From positions 12,126,971 to 12,190,970 of the forward strand of contig CM046850.1 in the NCBI GenBank assembly GCA_025618425.1: 64,000 nucleotides of DNA, in the 5' to 3' direction. Under the pieces are notes generated by a model, which did not search any database, was not told the origin of the DNA, and worked only from the letters and a program-made list of their open reading frames with translations. Shown one piece after another: positions 27,301 to 42,600 of the stretch (within the stretch, counting starts at the first letter, position 1; each line of letters begins with the position of its first letter). Both the position numbers and the translations under genes were made by a program. Source of the stretch: Heliocidaris tuberculata. Its lineage: Eukaryota > Echinodermata > Echinoidea > Camarodonta > Echinometridae.

Positions 27301-27644
27301 TCACGGTTGATAGTCCCGTTCGTAGTCAAATTTTTATAGTAGGGAAACTGTGCATGTACCGTAGTACTAGTCTACAAAGATGTATGTGTTTGCTAGCAGT
27401 ATGCTTCCTCAGATTCTCTTCCTTTTTTTTTTTAATTCTTAAGACTTAATGACATAAAAGCAAAGACATCTAAGAATAATCGTTGGCCCTTGTTTTTTTC
27501 ATTGTATGATTTTTGGGGGGGCAACATTTCTTATGCTTGTGATTTTTCCCTATTTTTTTGTTTTTGTTTTTTTCCAAATGAGTTGTCAAAGTTGGGGTGC
27601 GGCCTTTGTGGTGGTGCGGCCTTTAAGCCGGAAAATACGATATC

Positions 27645-27677
<33 letters not shown>

Positions 27678-30600
27678 AAAAGCAAATATACATTTATATT
27701 GTATATAACAAAAGAAAATAAAATTGTAGTTAGTGTCATCCATCTATAAATCATCTTTCTTAATTTGCTTATGTCAGTAATATCACTAAAATGTATGTCC
27801 ACACGAAAGCACCTTACATGTATGTATAGGCATTTCTATTAAGTAAGTTGTAAAAATGAGTAAAATTCATTTTTACTTTATAGTTTGTTTAAAATGTGCA
27901 GCATAGTCATACCCACAACAAAGTTTGGAATCACACCTCCATCTATGTATCTCTTATTCATGTTTCTTTGTATGATATATGAATCAAATATATATTATTT
28001 CTCTTTATCTAATGGCAATGGTTATAAGACTTGCTCTCCATGCCCCTGTTAAGAAATAATAAAATTTGCAATTAGAAATGATATAACTAGTACAAACTTT
28101 TAATAGCATCTTTGACCTCTGTAACATCTCTACGCTTTTCAAAGAAAGAAATAAAGGTAAAACATGCAGGTGCTGTAATTTTCAAAACCATAACTCATTT
28201 GAAATGTGTATTTGAAAAACATATGATTTGAGAAGGATTTTAAACTTGAGATACTGTAGATGAATCCTTCATATAAGATGTGATAGTATTCCAATGTACA
28301 GGGGCAGCTTGTGAAAATGATTGCTCTTTGTAAAACTTAGTTTGATCAAGAGGACGTGACAAAAGATTTTTCTGACCTGATCTAAGATTGATGGAAGGTG
28401 TATACTTTACCACAGACTCATTTCGATATTTTAGTGTTCTAGAATTTAGGTAGATAGACTTAGTTTAGTTCTAGAGTTTGGGTATTCTAGAGAATGCAGA
28501 CATTGAAAGACAGAACTTTACAAACTCATGCCTACTGTAATCATTTTCACATCATTGAATGTCATCAAGATTAAAGTACTTTTTATTCCTTTTCAGTTGT
28601 GGAATGCCCAGTGCTCAATGTTACAACTAATGCATCAGTGGTATCTTGTGCTGATCCCCCGATCCAAAACTCAACATGTGTGCATGAATGTCAGTTTGGG
28701 TACAAGTGGAGCAGCGGAAATGAGCACCTGACTTGTGGAAAAGATGGCACTTGGTCTGGTTCACAACTTTTCTGCACTGGTAATTCTAACCAATTTTCTT
28801 CCCTTAACCTGTTGAATACTAAATAAGCCAAGATAACTTGGGCTAGAATCTAAGGAAAATGTTTGTTATACCAAAATCAGAGTATACCCAACAGGTTAAT
28901 TTCTCTTTTTCTACACATTTTGTTTATAATTTTAGTTGGAAAGTTGGGTGCCTGATAGCTCTGACAGGTGTGACTAAACAGGATAGAAGGGAAAATGATG
29001 AGGTGCAAAATGAACAAAAGAGTCTTGAGCATGATTGAGGTGAAGAAAAGAAAATGGAAATGATATAGAGTATGGGACATCTGTATGTGTAGTAAACAAT
29101 TTTAAGTAGAAATAAAAGCATATTTAACCTCATACAATAGCATTTAATGACTCTTCTCTGATTTTGTTTTATAACATACTTTACTACCCCCACTCTAGTG
29201 GTGACTTGCCCACCCCTAATGAATCCAGGCAATGGAATGTACCATCCAACTAACTGTACCACCAGTGGGGGACAGTACGACGACCAGTGCACATTGTTTT
29301 GTCAAGATGGCTATCGCCACGAGGGCCCGACTGTGCGAGCCTGTGGACTGGATGGGCATTGGTCGGATGAAGAAATCAGTTCTGCATGTGTCGGTAAAGA
29401 GGGAAAGCTTGTCCTTGTTTCCTGTTAGCAATGTAGTGGGGTGTTACTCATAATGCTCCCCCCCCCAAAAAAAAAAAAAAAAAAAAAAAAATTGAAAAAG
29501 AAAAATGTGTAAGATATTCCTGAGTTATTAAAATGTCAAAGGATTATGATTTTTAAGGCATACTGCTCTGGGCTGGTATTCAATTCAAAACATGCATTAA
29601 GTAAATAAATTACTAAGCATTTCTCTGGGCTAAGCCTGGCTTCACTCGTATTCAGATTAAATCTAAGTATCTAACTTTAGCAAGTGACTTTAAGGCAAAA
29701 TACTTACTAATATAGCCATTGTGACATCACATGGCCAGTCAAAAATAATGCGCAATAAATTCATCGTATTACATTCGCGCTATATAATTTGCTTGTGCGC
29801 AGCTTATACTGCTCGGCATATGTATGAAAGCCACATACCTGCCAATCAAGTAACTGTCTGCTAGTGAGCTTTCTTATACTTAGGATAAAATACTTGGCCA
29901 AAAGAGTCAAATGAACACTAAATTTGCTTTAATATGTATTTTATCTCAGCAGAAAAGTAATTAAAGTACTCATATTTGGTACTTCAGTACTGAATTGAAT
30001 ACGGGCCCTGGTAATTCATAATGGTTATAATCATATGGTTAATTACTACAAGTGATACATATAAACTTCAATTTTAGAAGTGATAATACATGTACCTTGA
30101 CTCTTGATATTTTATGTAATTTTCTCTTAGCATGTGTTTTCATCTACTGGAAGCGTTTTTAAGATACGTTTTGCGATTTTGATTATTTTATCACTTATAT
30201 TTCAGATTCTTGCTGTTGAATTGGTATTGTACAATTGTGTTTCATAGTGGAAAGAAATGATCTGATTCTATTTGATTTGACTTGAATGATATATTTCCAG
30301 TTAATTTTTTACCATTAAAACATACCTTGTTGGTCATCCACTTGATAGTACTACTGTACTTGTGTGTGATTTACTTCTTACAGATAAAGATTCCCCAAGC
30401 TTTGGCAACACTTGCCCAGAGAACCGCAACGTAACAGCAGACCGCGGTATGGCCTATGTCGTAGTGGACATCCCGGACCCCGTAGCAGTAGACAACTCTG
30501 GAGGGGAGGTGACATACACCAGATCGGCCACCTCTCCATATCGACTTGAGGATGGCGAGAATATCATCACAGTGATTGCTCGGGATGAAGCGAACAACAC

Positions 30601-33600
30601 AGCGAACTGCGAGTTTACAGTCAATGTGACAGGTCAGTCTGTACTTCAAAGTCTCTGCAATGACTTCCTTAATAGTTTCATGCCTAGGACTTGTAGTGGT
30701 TTGACACTAAGAAGATAAGCATTATTCTTTTACATGTACATGTAGCTATTCTATTTTTCTCGCAGTTAACTTTTCTTATTACCTGAACATGCCTTTGAAT
30801 ATATCACATATACATGTATTTATATCTGACTTAATTTTTAGCAGGATGCTAATACATGTACTTTCAGAAATTGGCCAGATTTTTTCGCAGCTAGGAAGTG
30901 AAGTGGTTTTACATGAAGAAAATGAGCATAATTCTTTTTGGTAATTTGTTTTTGTTATTCTTTTTTTTTTCTCCCAGTGAAATTCTGTTTCTACCTGAGT
31001 GTGCCTTTGAATGGAGATGTCGCTGGGAACTGCAGCCATCACTACGGATCAGTGTGCCATTTCATGTGTAACGATGGTTACCGCCTCATTGGGTCTGACA
31101 CACGGACGTGTGAAATGGGAGGGCCAGACGGGAATAAACCAACGTGGGTTGGAGAGAAGGCAGCCTGCGAAAGTGAGATTTCTCAAGTCCCTCTCATCCT
31201 TCTATTACTTTGTGTTCATTGTACCTTTTTCTGTTGAGAATTTGTTCTTTGTACACTTTCAGTAAGAAATTTTCTGTTTAATAAGTTTTTGCTCTGCACA
31301 TGTAGCTTGCATTGTTATTTTTGTTATAGTGCATCAGAAACAATGCCAGCTATGACGAGGTTTCAATAAATGTGGCATATCACAGCAAGAGAAGACTCAC
31401 TAAGACGTAATTCATTTCCGATTGTGTAAAATGAATGACATGTGTGTAATTCTCAATTTTACATTGCAGATGTACCTCTTCGGTGTATCTGTTTTACTCC
31501 CTCCCTCTCTGTCCTTGAACGGATTTAGTAATTACTACCGGAAACCAAACATCTGTCCTGTATGTTTGGCCTGTGTAGATTTCTACACCAATTAAAAATG
31601 CAGATTTGATATTGAGATCAATACTGCAACCACAACATGTACAGAGCTGCCAACCGTTATGAAAAATTTGTATTTGTTAAGAAAATCTGATGGGAATATG
31701 AAACTACGAAAACGCATCCAAAAAGTACAAATTCACGGGAAAAAAATAATAAAACAAAAATGACAAAAAAAGGCATGGTAAGTAGACTAGGTGTAAACAC
31801 AAGTTATGCAACATGTACGCGAACGCTGAATTGAAGAGCGCGCACACGCAAGCCGCTGCAAAAAAGCAACTCCTAGCGGAGCTTCGTGAATATCTCCCCA
31901 GGGTTTCGGTGGTGGGTCGATGGGGATACCATTGAAGCTAGCTCGCGCGTATGCTGCTGCCACACTCGCTGTTTAATTCCTCTCTTGCAGAAACGACGAA
32001 CGATCGTTGGAGTTTGGATTGATTTCAGGCATCATTCAAATGATTTTGCTTTAATGGATATTTCATCCAGTTTCTGATTTTATGGAATTTTGGAGCTTAT
32101 ATATCTTCTAACACTCGTAAAATGTTTATGAATTCTGTCTGCTGTAATTGTGATTGTTTTCTGACCCTGCTAAGCCGCCGCGATGAGTCGACACACAGTG
32201 GAACTTTGTGAATATCTCCCCCAGGGTTTTGGCAGTGGGTTGATGGGGGAACCGTTGAAGCTAGCTTCCCTTTACGCTCCGTCCCCTTCAGCAGAAATGA
32301 ACACTTGACTTACGATTGTTGGATTTTTGTCCCCGCCGAACGAAGTTCGCGAGGGGACTATGAAACGGGCTCCGTTCGTCTGTGCGTGTGTGTGTGTGTG
32401 TGTGTCCGTGCGTCCGTGTGTCTGTCTGTCCGTGTGTGCTCAAATGTTAGAAAATGCTACTTCTCCGTCATTTCTTGGCCGATTTTGATTCTGATTGTTT
32501 TATCTGATAGGGCTTGGTGAGGGCTTCCAAACTTCTACACAGAATCGTGAAATTTATTAATTATGCTAATTCATGCAAATTTATTCAAAAGTGACGAAAA
32601 ATGCTACTTCTCCTCTATTTCACATCGGATTTTGATTCCGATTGTTTTATCTGATAGGGCTGGGTGGGGGCTTCCAAACTTCTACACAGAATTTTGAAAT
32701 TCATTAATTATGCAAATTTATGCAAATTTATTCAAAATTGACGAAAAATGCTACTTCTGCTCTATTTCACATCGGATTTTGATTCCGATTGTTTTATCTG
32801 ATAGGGCTGGGTGGGGGCTTCCAAACTTCTACACAGAATTTTGAAATTCATTAATTATGCAAATTTATGCAAATTTATTCAAAATTGACGAAAAATGCTA
32901 CTTCTCCTCTATTTCACATCGGATTTTGATTCCGATTGTTTTATCTGATAGGGCTGGGTGGGGGCTTCCAAACTTCTACACAGAATTTTGAAATTCATTA
33001 ATTATGCAAATTTATGCAAATTTATTCAAAATTGACGAAAAATGCTACTTCTCCTCTATTTCACATCGGATTTTGATTCCGATTGTTTTATCTGATAAGG
33101 CTGGGTGGGGGCTTCCAAACTTCTACACAGAATTTTGAAATTTAGTATTCATGCAAATTTATGCAAATTTATTCAAAATGGCTGAAGGTTCATAATGTTT
33201 TCATGTTTTATATTTCAGTTGTATACATGCATTGTTGGTATTCTCTTCTTTTGCATGCAGTAACATTATTATTTTATTCACTAAAGCTTTTCACTGAAGT
33301 TTTAAGGTTCAGGCTAGTTAATTTCCACAGATCTGCACTTCCGGCGGGGACATTTATTACGCATTGCGTAATTTACTCATTCACTTGTTGGATTTATTTC
33401 AGGAATTACTTAGTAGTAAACATGATTTTAGTTTAATGGATATATCATCCACTTTCTGATTTTGCATCTGATATATAAGAATTTTCTGGTCGTTTTGAGT
33501 TACTGGATCAAATCATTTGATAGACAGGTGATCTTGTGGCTGAAGCAAGAACTTGGAACTAGAAAGAATTGTGAGTTTGCAGGTCGAGGTATTTAGATGA

Positions 33601-36600
33601 ACATGTACAATTGAATGTAGTAATAATAATAATGTCATTTATAATGCGCACATATCCATCCCATGTAATGTTTTAAAAATTAATTTAGAGCAAAAATATT
33701 TACCTCATGGTATTCATTTGCGTTGCATTAAGACATACCCCCTCTATTAGCTTTTAAAACAGTTGAAAAGAGGGCTAGTTGAAAAAATATGAATTTTGGA
33801 GGTGCTGAGTACTAATTTGTGCTTCCAAGGGTTGGCAATTCTGCATGTAATAATCAAGATAAATCCCTGCCAAGGCTCTAATGTCCTTTAATTGGCAAGA
33901 CATAAATCTACATTGGCCACTCTCTGCCCTGGTCAAGTACATGGGTACCTGGAGGAAAGTTATTCTTTGAATGCTTGAGCACCTTATAGTAAACTTAAAG
34001 GTCATGTAAAGTTTTGGTAAGCCTTCAAAAACTGTTCGTCAGATTTCTTCAATTTTTGTTGATAAATAGCAAGATACTAGCAATACTAAGACACTGTGAA
34101 GATTTCGCCTCCTAAAGTTTAATATTAAACAAATAAGAGGCAAAAACTAATTTATGTGCCGGGACAGGCACGTAAAATCCCAACAAATGCAGCATGTGCT
34201 ATACACTGTACACACGTGTAAAACCAATGATGAGTAGCTACACACAGTGCACACACGCTGTCTCTATGTGAAGCCCCAAGATTGCTGTGCGGGGAGCCGT
34301 CGGGGTGTAAGGGTCCTAGCATAATGGCAGTCATCAAGCATTCCTTACAGATATTTACACTGAAATTCACGAGAAATCATAGATGGAATACCAAATGATC
34401 TCTTACAGACATCTTTTGATACAAGGAGAACAACATGAGACTATATTTAACATGTTTCTTTCCAATTTCCTTGTTGCTACCAATACTGTACATGAGCTTT
34501 AACTATGGTGATAATGGCATTGCAGGGTCTCCGGGAAGAACGTCATTAATACTGATGAGGTACCCTCTGTAAAGAATCCCATGTAATCTCTCTTCTTTGT
34601 GTTCTTGTTCTTGTTCCTCTCCTTCTTCTTTCTTTCTTCTTTGTACTTCCTTCTGTTTTTTCTTTCTGCTTTCTGCTTTCTTTTTCTTCTTTATTCCTTC
34701 TTCTTTCTTCATTCTTGTTCTTTTTCTTCTTTTACTTCTTTTTGTTCTTCTTTGTGTTCTCCATCTTCCTATAATAAGTGAAAATAAGACCATATTATTT
34801 TTATTATGATTGTAATTTCAGGTATCCAGTGTCCCCACCCCATTGAACGGTCTAAGGTGGAGAAGTCTGGTTGCGAGGCCCCCTATACACCGGGGGCAGA
34901 GTGTACCTATATGTGTGACCCGGGTTACCTAAGGGCCAATGGGTCAGCCTTGAGGACCTGCCAGGAGGACGGTACCTGGTCTGGAGAGAACTTCTACTGT
35001 GAAAGTAATTTGTTCCTAAGAAAATTTGTCACCTAAGAAAATAATTTGTGTAGTTAGAATTTATAAAATAAACCTGCCTGTAGGAAATACTGTTCCTGTT
35101 TCTGGCATTCTCTGGGTTAACAGTTATGGAGTATGAAGAAAATAAAGGATGACATAAAACTACATGTAGGCTGCCTTAGATTCCTTGCAGGACCTATTCT
35201 CTGCGGACACATGGGTGCTTGGACTAGTCTGCTCACAAGTTGCTTGTACAATTATTGAGAGTTTTTTATGCCTTCGCCTACCAAAGGTGGTGCCGGGGCA
35301 TTATGTTTTTGGCTTGTCTGTCTGTCCGTCCCGCTTTTTCGTTAATGCGATATCTCAAGAACCATTCGAGGTATGATTTTCAAACTTGGTGGTAGTATCT
35401 GTCACCATAGGAAAACAAGCGGATTAGATTTTGGGTTATGTAGGTCAAATGTCAAAGGTCATAGAGTATCAATTCTTAATTTTCAGGTTTTAGCCTCAGT
35501 AACATGATATCTCCTGAACAATTTGAGCCATTAACTTAAAACTTGGTACTAGTACATGTATGCACCACAACATTGAGATGAACTGATTAGGTTTTTTTTT
35601 ACATACATATGTAGGCTAAAGGTCATAGAGGTCAATATGCATAAAATTAAAGATTTGTTAGTTTTGTTATTGCCATATCTCAACTATTTTGTATGCATGA
35701 TTAGGAGATAAATTGATCTAAATTTTGGGTGGTTAGGTCAGAGTTCAAAGGTCAAAGGTTTTTATTTTGGTTTTCACAATATTTCAAGAACAGTTTGAGC
35801 CATGAACTTACTGGTAACTGAATTTTGGTGGAGGCATATACGAGATGCAGTGACATTCATCTTGTTTTAAACATGCATTATCTCTTCCTAGAAGTAATAT
35901 TTGAAACTAATATTTTTAATATAGTATAACAACATGGAACCTCTAATATACAGAGCAAAAATACTTTTTCATGATTGGTACCCTTTGACCCATATTACAT
36001 TGTTGCTTAGTGTCGCCTCTTGGTGCTTTTATCTTTTGATCTGCACATAATGTAGTAACAAGGAGCAGAAAGAGCAAAATTAACAGAAAATATTGAATCC
36101 TTTTCTATTGCTGTACATTGCGCTGTTATGAAAAAGAACAATGTAATAAAAAATAAGCATTAGAGCCTCTAAATTGGCAACAAGGAGTGGAATTATTACT
36201 TTTTAAATTCACAATTGACAATTTCTTAATGCATTTTGTAATTTTCAGCCACTTAGGCTTATTTGATACATTTTGATTTTAAAGAATGTAGGAGTGAAAA
36301 AAAATAGTTGGTGTTAATTTGAAGAGGAAAACCTGATTCATGTAGACCTTTGAAAAATTCTGAACTGCTACGGGTTAAAGGTGTTCCACAAGCCCTTGAC
36401 CACAATCATTTTGTTTAGAACATTTCCCCCAATTTTACATCCGTACACAATAGCCGACTTTTAAAGCCCATGTTCAGTTTTGGTATGGCCTCAAAATTTT
36501 GAAAATGAAAGTGAGAAAGGTATTCCGTAATCCTTTGACCACCATTTTTGTATAAATCACTGTTTATTAAGCAAGAAAGGGAGCACACTAAGCCTAGGCT

Positions 36601-39600
36601 ACCTGTTCTTAGCAAACAGAGTACAGGATGACATAAAAATGGATACAATGAACAAAAATATTATCATTATTATATTATTATTTTTACTATTGCATTCCTT
36701 TCCAGGTAGGAAGTGTGATCCCATCCCACCTTTTGACCATGGCGTGATAGAGCCAGAGTCCTGCCAGACCATTGGGGGAACTGTTCACAACATTTGTGAA
36801 CTGTCCTGTATGGACGGATATAGATATCAAGGACAGCTGGAACATGTCTGCCAAGAGATTGGAGGATGGAGTAACTATGATGATTCACACATCTGTGAAG
36901 GTAATTTTAACAAGTTGCTCCACTCATGTTCTTGTAGGACCCTCATATTTTTTTGCTTGAAGGGATGTAATCCTTAATTGCTTTACCTCATTGCAAAGAA
37001 ATTTATGTTTGTAGTTTAGTGGAAAGCTATGGCTTGTGAAAGTGTGTTGGAATGCAGAAACTGATATTTCTTGTGGGTGTTGGTGCATCTAAATGTGTAA
37101 TCAGACAATGTAATAGCTTCTTCATTGTTAAGCCTATTCAAGGTAGTGGGAGGGTGTACATTTAATTATGGTTTTAAGCACTTAGGTCTTTTTGCATTCA
37201 AGGCACGTCTCTATGTGAAAAAACATTTCGTTATTCTACACTAGTTTGCTTGCCTGTCAGTACACGTTATTTTCATATTGTTTAGCCTGATTCTATGGTA
37301 AGCACCAGTTTCTTATTTTGTTGTACAGATGCCACAGCCCCACATTTCAACGGTACCTGTCCACAAGATCAAACCGTCATTGCTCCAGCTGGCATGACAG
37401 AAGCAGTCGTGATGTGGGATATGCCACAGCCGGTAGACGCCCACAGTGAGATCTGGAACTTTACCTCATCACGGGAGCCAGGCATCACCTTGCCTGAAGG
37501 CACCCATGCTATCATTATTACTGCCATGGATTCAGTTGGCAACACTGCAACTTGCCGGTTTTATGTGACTGTCCGAGGTAAGAAACAGGCAGTGGAAAAA
37601 ATTGTTTGTTTGTGAGAGATTTTTGAAAATCTGTTAAAGAAATCATGATTATGTTTAAGATGTTTAAGATTGTAATCATCCTTTGTTTAAGTAAGTCAGT
37701 TTCTACTCATGTGTAAGAAGTGCAAGTGTTGAAATCAATTACCAAGGTTTAGGAGATTAATAGTATAATAACTGTACATCAATAGGTTTCTGTATTGCAA
37801 GTACATTCAAAAATATTTTTTGAGGTTTAAGAAGTGTTAGAGTGTCTATACTTTACTTTTTTTCTGCATTGCAAACATATCAAAAATCAATTTCCTGCGT
37901 TTTACGAAGTGTAAGAGTAAAAAAATCAGTTTGTGAGGTTTTGCAAGTTTAAGAGTTTAGCAACTGAACCTCAAGTTCTTCTGCTTTGCAAAGCTTATTT
38001 CTGTATTATTTCCTGAGGTTTAAGAAGTGTAAGAATGTAGAATAAATCAAGAAGTTTCAGAGTTTAGTATTTAAACCTCTTTTTCCTGCATTGCAGACAC
38101 ATTCAAAATTATCTCTTGAGATTTAAGAATTCTAAAAGTATAGTAAGTAAACATAACTTTTTTTATTCAGAATTGCAAAGACATTCAAAATCAATTCTGT
38201 GGGATGAAGTAGTATGAGAGCGTTGCTACTAAACTTTTGGTTTTCCTGGCATTGCAAAACACATCCAAAATCAATTTTTGAGGTTTCTGAATTTACACAT
38301 CAAGTTTTTCTGCTTTGCAAGCAGGTTCAAAATTAGAACATTGTTCTAAGTGTACCAATCATATGTGTACAGCTGGAATGTGTAAATTCAACCTCAAAAC
38401 ACTTTACCTGGCCTTCTATGGGTTAACGATTAAGGAGTATTATGGCAATAAAGGAAATCATAAAACCCTCTTGGGCGGAACCTAACTCCCAGTTCAGTTC
38501 CACACAGGCCCTTATTCTATGCGAGCACTTACTGGTGCTATGACTAGTCTCCTCACAAGTCGCTGTAATATTTATGGGGAGTGTATTTCAACTTGAAATA
38601 TCTCTCTATGGAATCAGCATATAAAACTCATATTTTGAATATAGTATGGTGACATGAAACATACAGAGCAAAATATTTTTTGGTGATTGGTACACTTTAA
38701 GCTTCTGCCAACGTTCAAATTTGAACTAGGCGAGCTTTCATCCACTACCATATACTTCGTCAAGCCAAGTGATTCTTCACGCAGGTTCTTCTTGTTTAGT
38801 GCCTCAAGATTATTTTTGAGCTTCAAGAATATTTCTCTTTTTATTTCCTAGTGATCAGATGTCCACAAGAAGTTCTTCCCAGTAATTCACACTGGGTCGG
38901 AAACTGTTCCCAAATCTGGGGTGCAAATTGTACTGTAGCATGTCGTCCTGGTTACAATCTGTCGGGGGATGCGACTAAGAAGTGTCGTTGGGACCAGCAA
39001 AGCTTGACTGGACGTTGGGAGTGGGTGGATAACATTCCAGTTTGTCAAGGTATGTGTAGTAGATTTGTCATGGTTAATGAGAATGGCAGTAGTTATGATG
39101 ATGATTGTGAGGACAAACCTGGTCGTGGTGAGGATAGTGATGATGATTGTGATGATGATAATGATGGTGATGAGTGGTACTGATTTAATCCAATGATAAT
39201 GGCGGTGATGATGATTATTGATAGTGGTGATGATGATGACAATAACACTAATGGTGATGATGGTGATGATGATGATAACAATAACTACAAGCTTGTGCTA
39301 ATTGTCATTGTATTTTTATTGACTTTAAATACAATATCACTAAAAATCAATGTACATCGCTGCACCAGTTTGAAATGATTATTGAAGTCTTTACCATGTT
39401 GGTAAATACACTCTTAACTTCAATTTGAATTTCAATTTAATTTTGATTTAATTTTAAATTTCAGCTTCCACTTCAATTTCATTTTCATTTATATTGTCAA
39501 CTTCAATTCAAATTCAAATTCAGTTACAATTTTCAATTTCTATTTCTATTTCACTTTCAATTTCAATTTCTTTTTCAATTTCTAATCAATTTTAATTTCA

Positions 39601-42600
39601 CTGTTTTTGTAGCTGTGATGTGCCCTGCTTTCCCCTTTCAACAACAGACCATGATGGTGTTTGGCTGTAATGTCAGCCCTTTTAACAATGATCCTCAACC
39701 GTATGGGACCCGATGCAAGGTCCTGTGTTTGAACGGTGGTCGTAATTATTTTGGCCAATTTCATTTTGCTTTTGGTACGAATTTATACACAACGATCTGC
39801 CAGCAAGATGGCACATGGTCTCAAGACATCCAGTGCACACGTAAGTATATGACTGGTATTCATAGAAGTGTACTAGTTTAAAGTGTACCAATCCCCGGGG
39901 GGGGGGGGGGGGGGTACTCAATATATTGGATAGACGGGTATGTGACGCTTTGACGATCCCCTTTTTCGACGGCCAATGGCCGTTCTCAAGATATCCATAT
40001 TTCTATAAACAGCAGTATTCACCCTTCTCACATGTTCTCAAGAACCCGGCTGCTACTTGTCTCTCACCTTTTCCCACGGCACGGCCCGTTCCCTAGCTGT
40101 CGTGTACGTACGTCCATTCACTTGCGTGCGAAGTTGCATACATGCATGGACTAGATGCAAAGTGCGGCCGATAGCTGGTGTGCTGCCGGTCCATCTTTTG
40201 CAATACATGCACACACACACGCATCACCCTCACATATGACATGTCACACACACAATTTTAAAGTGACTTTGCAACGCAAACGATGGACCGGCCGCACACC
40301 GGCTACCGGCCACACTTCGCAGCATCTACTCTACAGAATCCCCATACTAAGTGCCGTAGTTCCTTAGACCATTGTTTTGGAGTATAATCCACCGTTCCAA
40401 AGGCCCAATGTTTTTCTTTTCGAGTCTGTTCCTTAGACCCCCATTTCGAGGGCGGCTGCGTCACACCCCTGTCTGAAAAAAATTTGAGTGCCCCCCCCCC
40501 CCCCCTGGTGAGTGTGTACATGTGCATCGACTAGTCTAATCACAAGTCGCTTTTACATTTATTAAGAGTGAATTTAAACTTGCAATAGAATGTATATCTG
40601 GTGTCCATATTTTGAATTTATTATACTTCTAACATACAGAACAAAAATATTTTTTGGTGATTGGTACCCTTTTTTCCAAGTGCAATATTATGTGGGAAGG
40701 TGTTCACTGATTTATGAAGCACCAACTGTCTAAAAATAAAATGAAACTACATAAACAAACAAATATCTTGTCAACATGAAATCCATTTCTCATTTTCATC
40801 TCAGGAGTGGATTTGTTTTGTTTATTCATTTTATTACAGAATTGCATTACTTTGTCCAGAATAAAGAGTTTGATGCTCAGTGATTCATCGAATACACTAG
40901 TCCAACTTTATGAATACGGGCCTATCAGATTTAATCTCATATTCTCTAGTTTACAGGGGACCTACATTATATGTACCATCAAATAGAATATTTCATAGAT
41001 GACATACAGTCGACCCCCGAAAATGTATGAGACTTTCAAGTGGTTGAGGAATAAAGAGCATGATAAGGTGAAAATCAGGCATTGAAATAAAGTTGGAGTT
41101 TACTTAATACGTGTGCATGTACATGTGCATAGGTAGTGTCAACTAGTGTGCTTACAAGTTGTTTTTACCTTTACTTAGAATTTTTGAATTTGCAAGATAT
41201 CTGTACAGAAGTTATATTTGATATAGTCTACCAGCATGAAACCCCCCAAGATACAGAGCAAAATAGTTTTGGTGATTGGTGCCCTTAACTAGGGCTTGAA
41301 ATTACGATGTGTGACACCTAAGTTGTTCTATCTTACAAACTTGATCTCTCGATCTACAGCAAAACCATGTCTGCCTCTCCTGTCAATAGCGTTGTTGTAC
41401 GGAGTGCATCCTCTTGCATTGGCAGGACTCTATCAATGCTGGCACCATCTGTGTCCCTGGGAGCAATTCACAATAACACCCTTGATGTCTTTTAGACCTT
41501 GATCTTACTTAATCTTTAAGCTCTCTTAACCCTTGATCTCTCTCCAGCAAAAACCTGTTCGCCTCTCCAGCTTCCTGTCAATGGCGTTTTTGTCCGGGGT
41601 GCATCCTTATGTACTGGCAGGACCATTACTGTTGGCACTGTCTGCATCCTTGGATGCAAGCCTGGTTTCCAACTGAACACTATCACAGCTGTGAGTAGAT
41701 GCATGCCGAGCGGAGTATGGAGTAGAAACTATGGAAATGATCTGGAATGTCTTGGTAAGTGATGAGAACAAAGAACAAAGACACAGGCATCAAAACCCAA
41801 ATATTGACTGAATTTTCCTCTGTGGATACACCAATTGGAGTACAACATGATAAAAAATATAACTGTATCATATTTATTATGATACAATGGTATCATATAT
41901 ATTATACAACTGTATCATATATATTATGATAGTGAACATAGAACAAACTCTTGAGGCACACGTTTATTTGTTTTTCAGACATTTGCTCCTACAACATTTA
42001 TTCCAGGCTCTAATTTCATAAAAAAAACAAAAAACAGGGATAGAGTTAGGGTTATAATTGAATTGTATGATAGGTTTTGGTTAGGGTTAGGGTTAGGATT
42101 AGATACAGTGTTGGATCCAGGGTTGAACGAAGGAATTCGTTAGTATGGGAAATTGAGGGCAGAGCTTTGTCGTCGGAGCATGTGTCAGGAACAGTTTATT
42201 GATGATTAGTTTTTTTCTGAGTGCTAAGAATGCAAGTAGATCGATCTCTCATAACTAAGCTCAAGGAGAATCTATGGCTTTTTATTGACTCACATTGTAA
42301 AGTGTCTTTTCTTCTTAAAGATATAAATCTAGTATTTTCATGGCTTAGCTAACCTGCTAGGATGTATTCTGACCTGTTGAATACCTGCCCAGTGATAACT
42401 AGGGTTGATGTCTATGAAAATGCATGTCATTCCTCATTTAAATTGAATGCAACAGGTTTACAAAGCATTCAAGGAATGTGACCCTACAATGCTGGGTTAT
42501 AAAGAAATCATGATTTAAAAAAAGTAAAATCAGATTTATTTGATTTAAATCCATTTATTCAATATTTTAAAGATATAGCCTTAAATGCTGATCCTGTGGA

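Noticed and set aside
42060..42110. TTAGGG tract as a chromosome end
   Set aside because: Only a few degenerate units, and the gene continues on both sides. Interstitial telomere-like repeat only.
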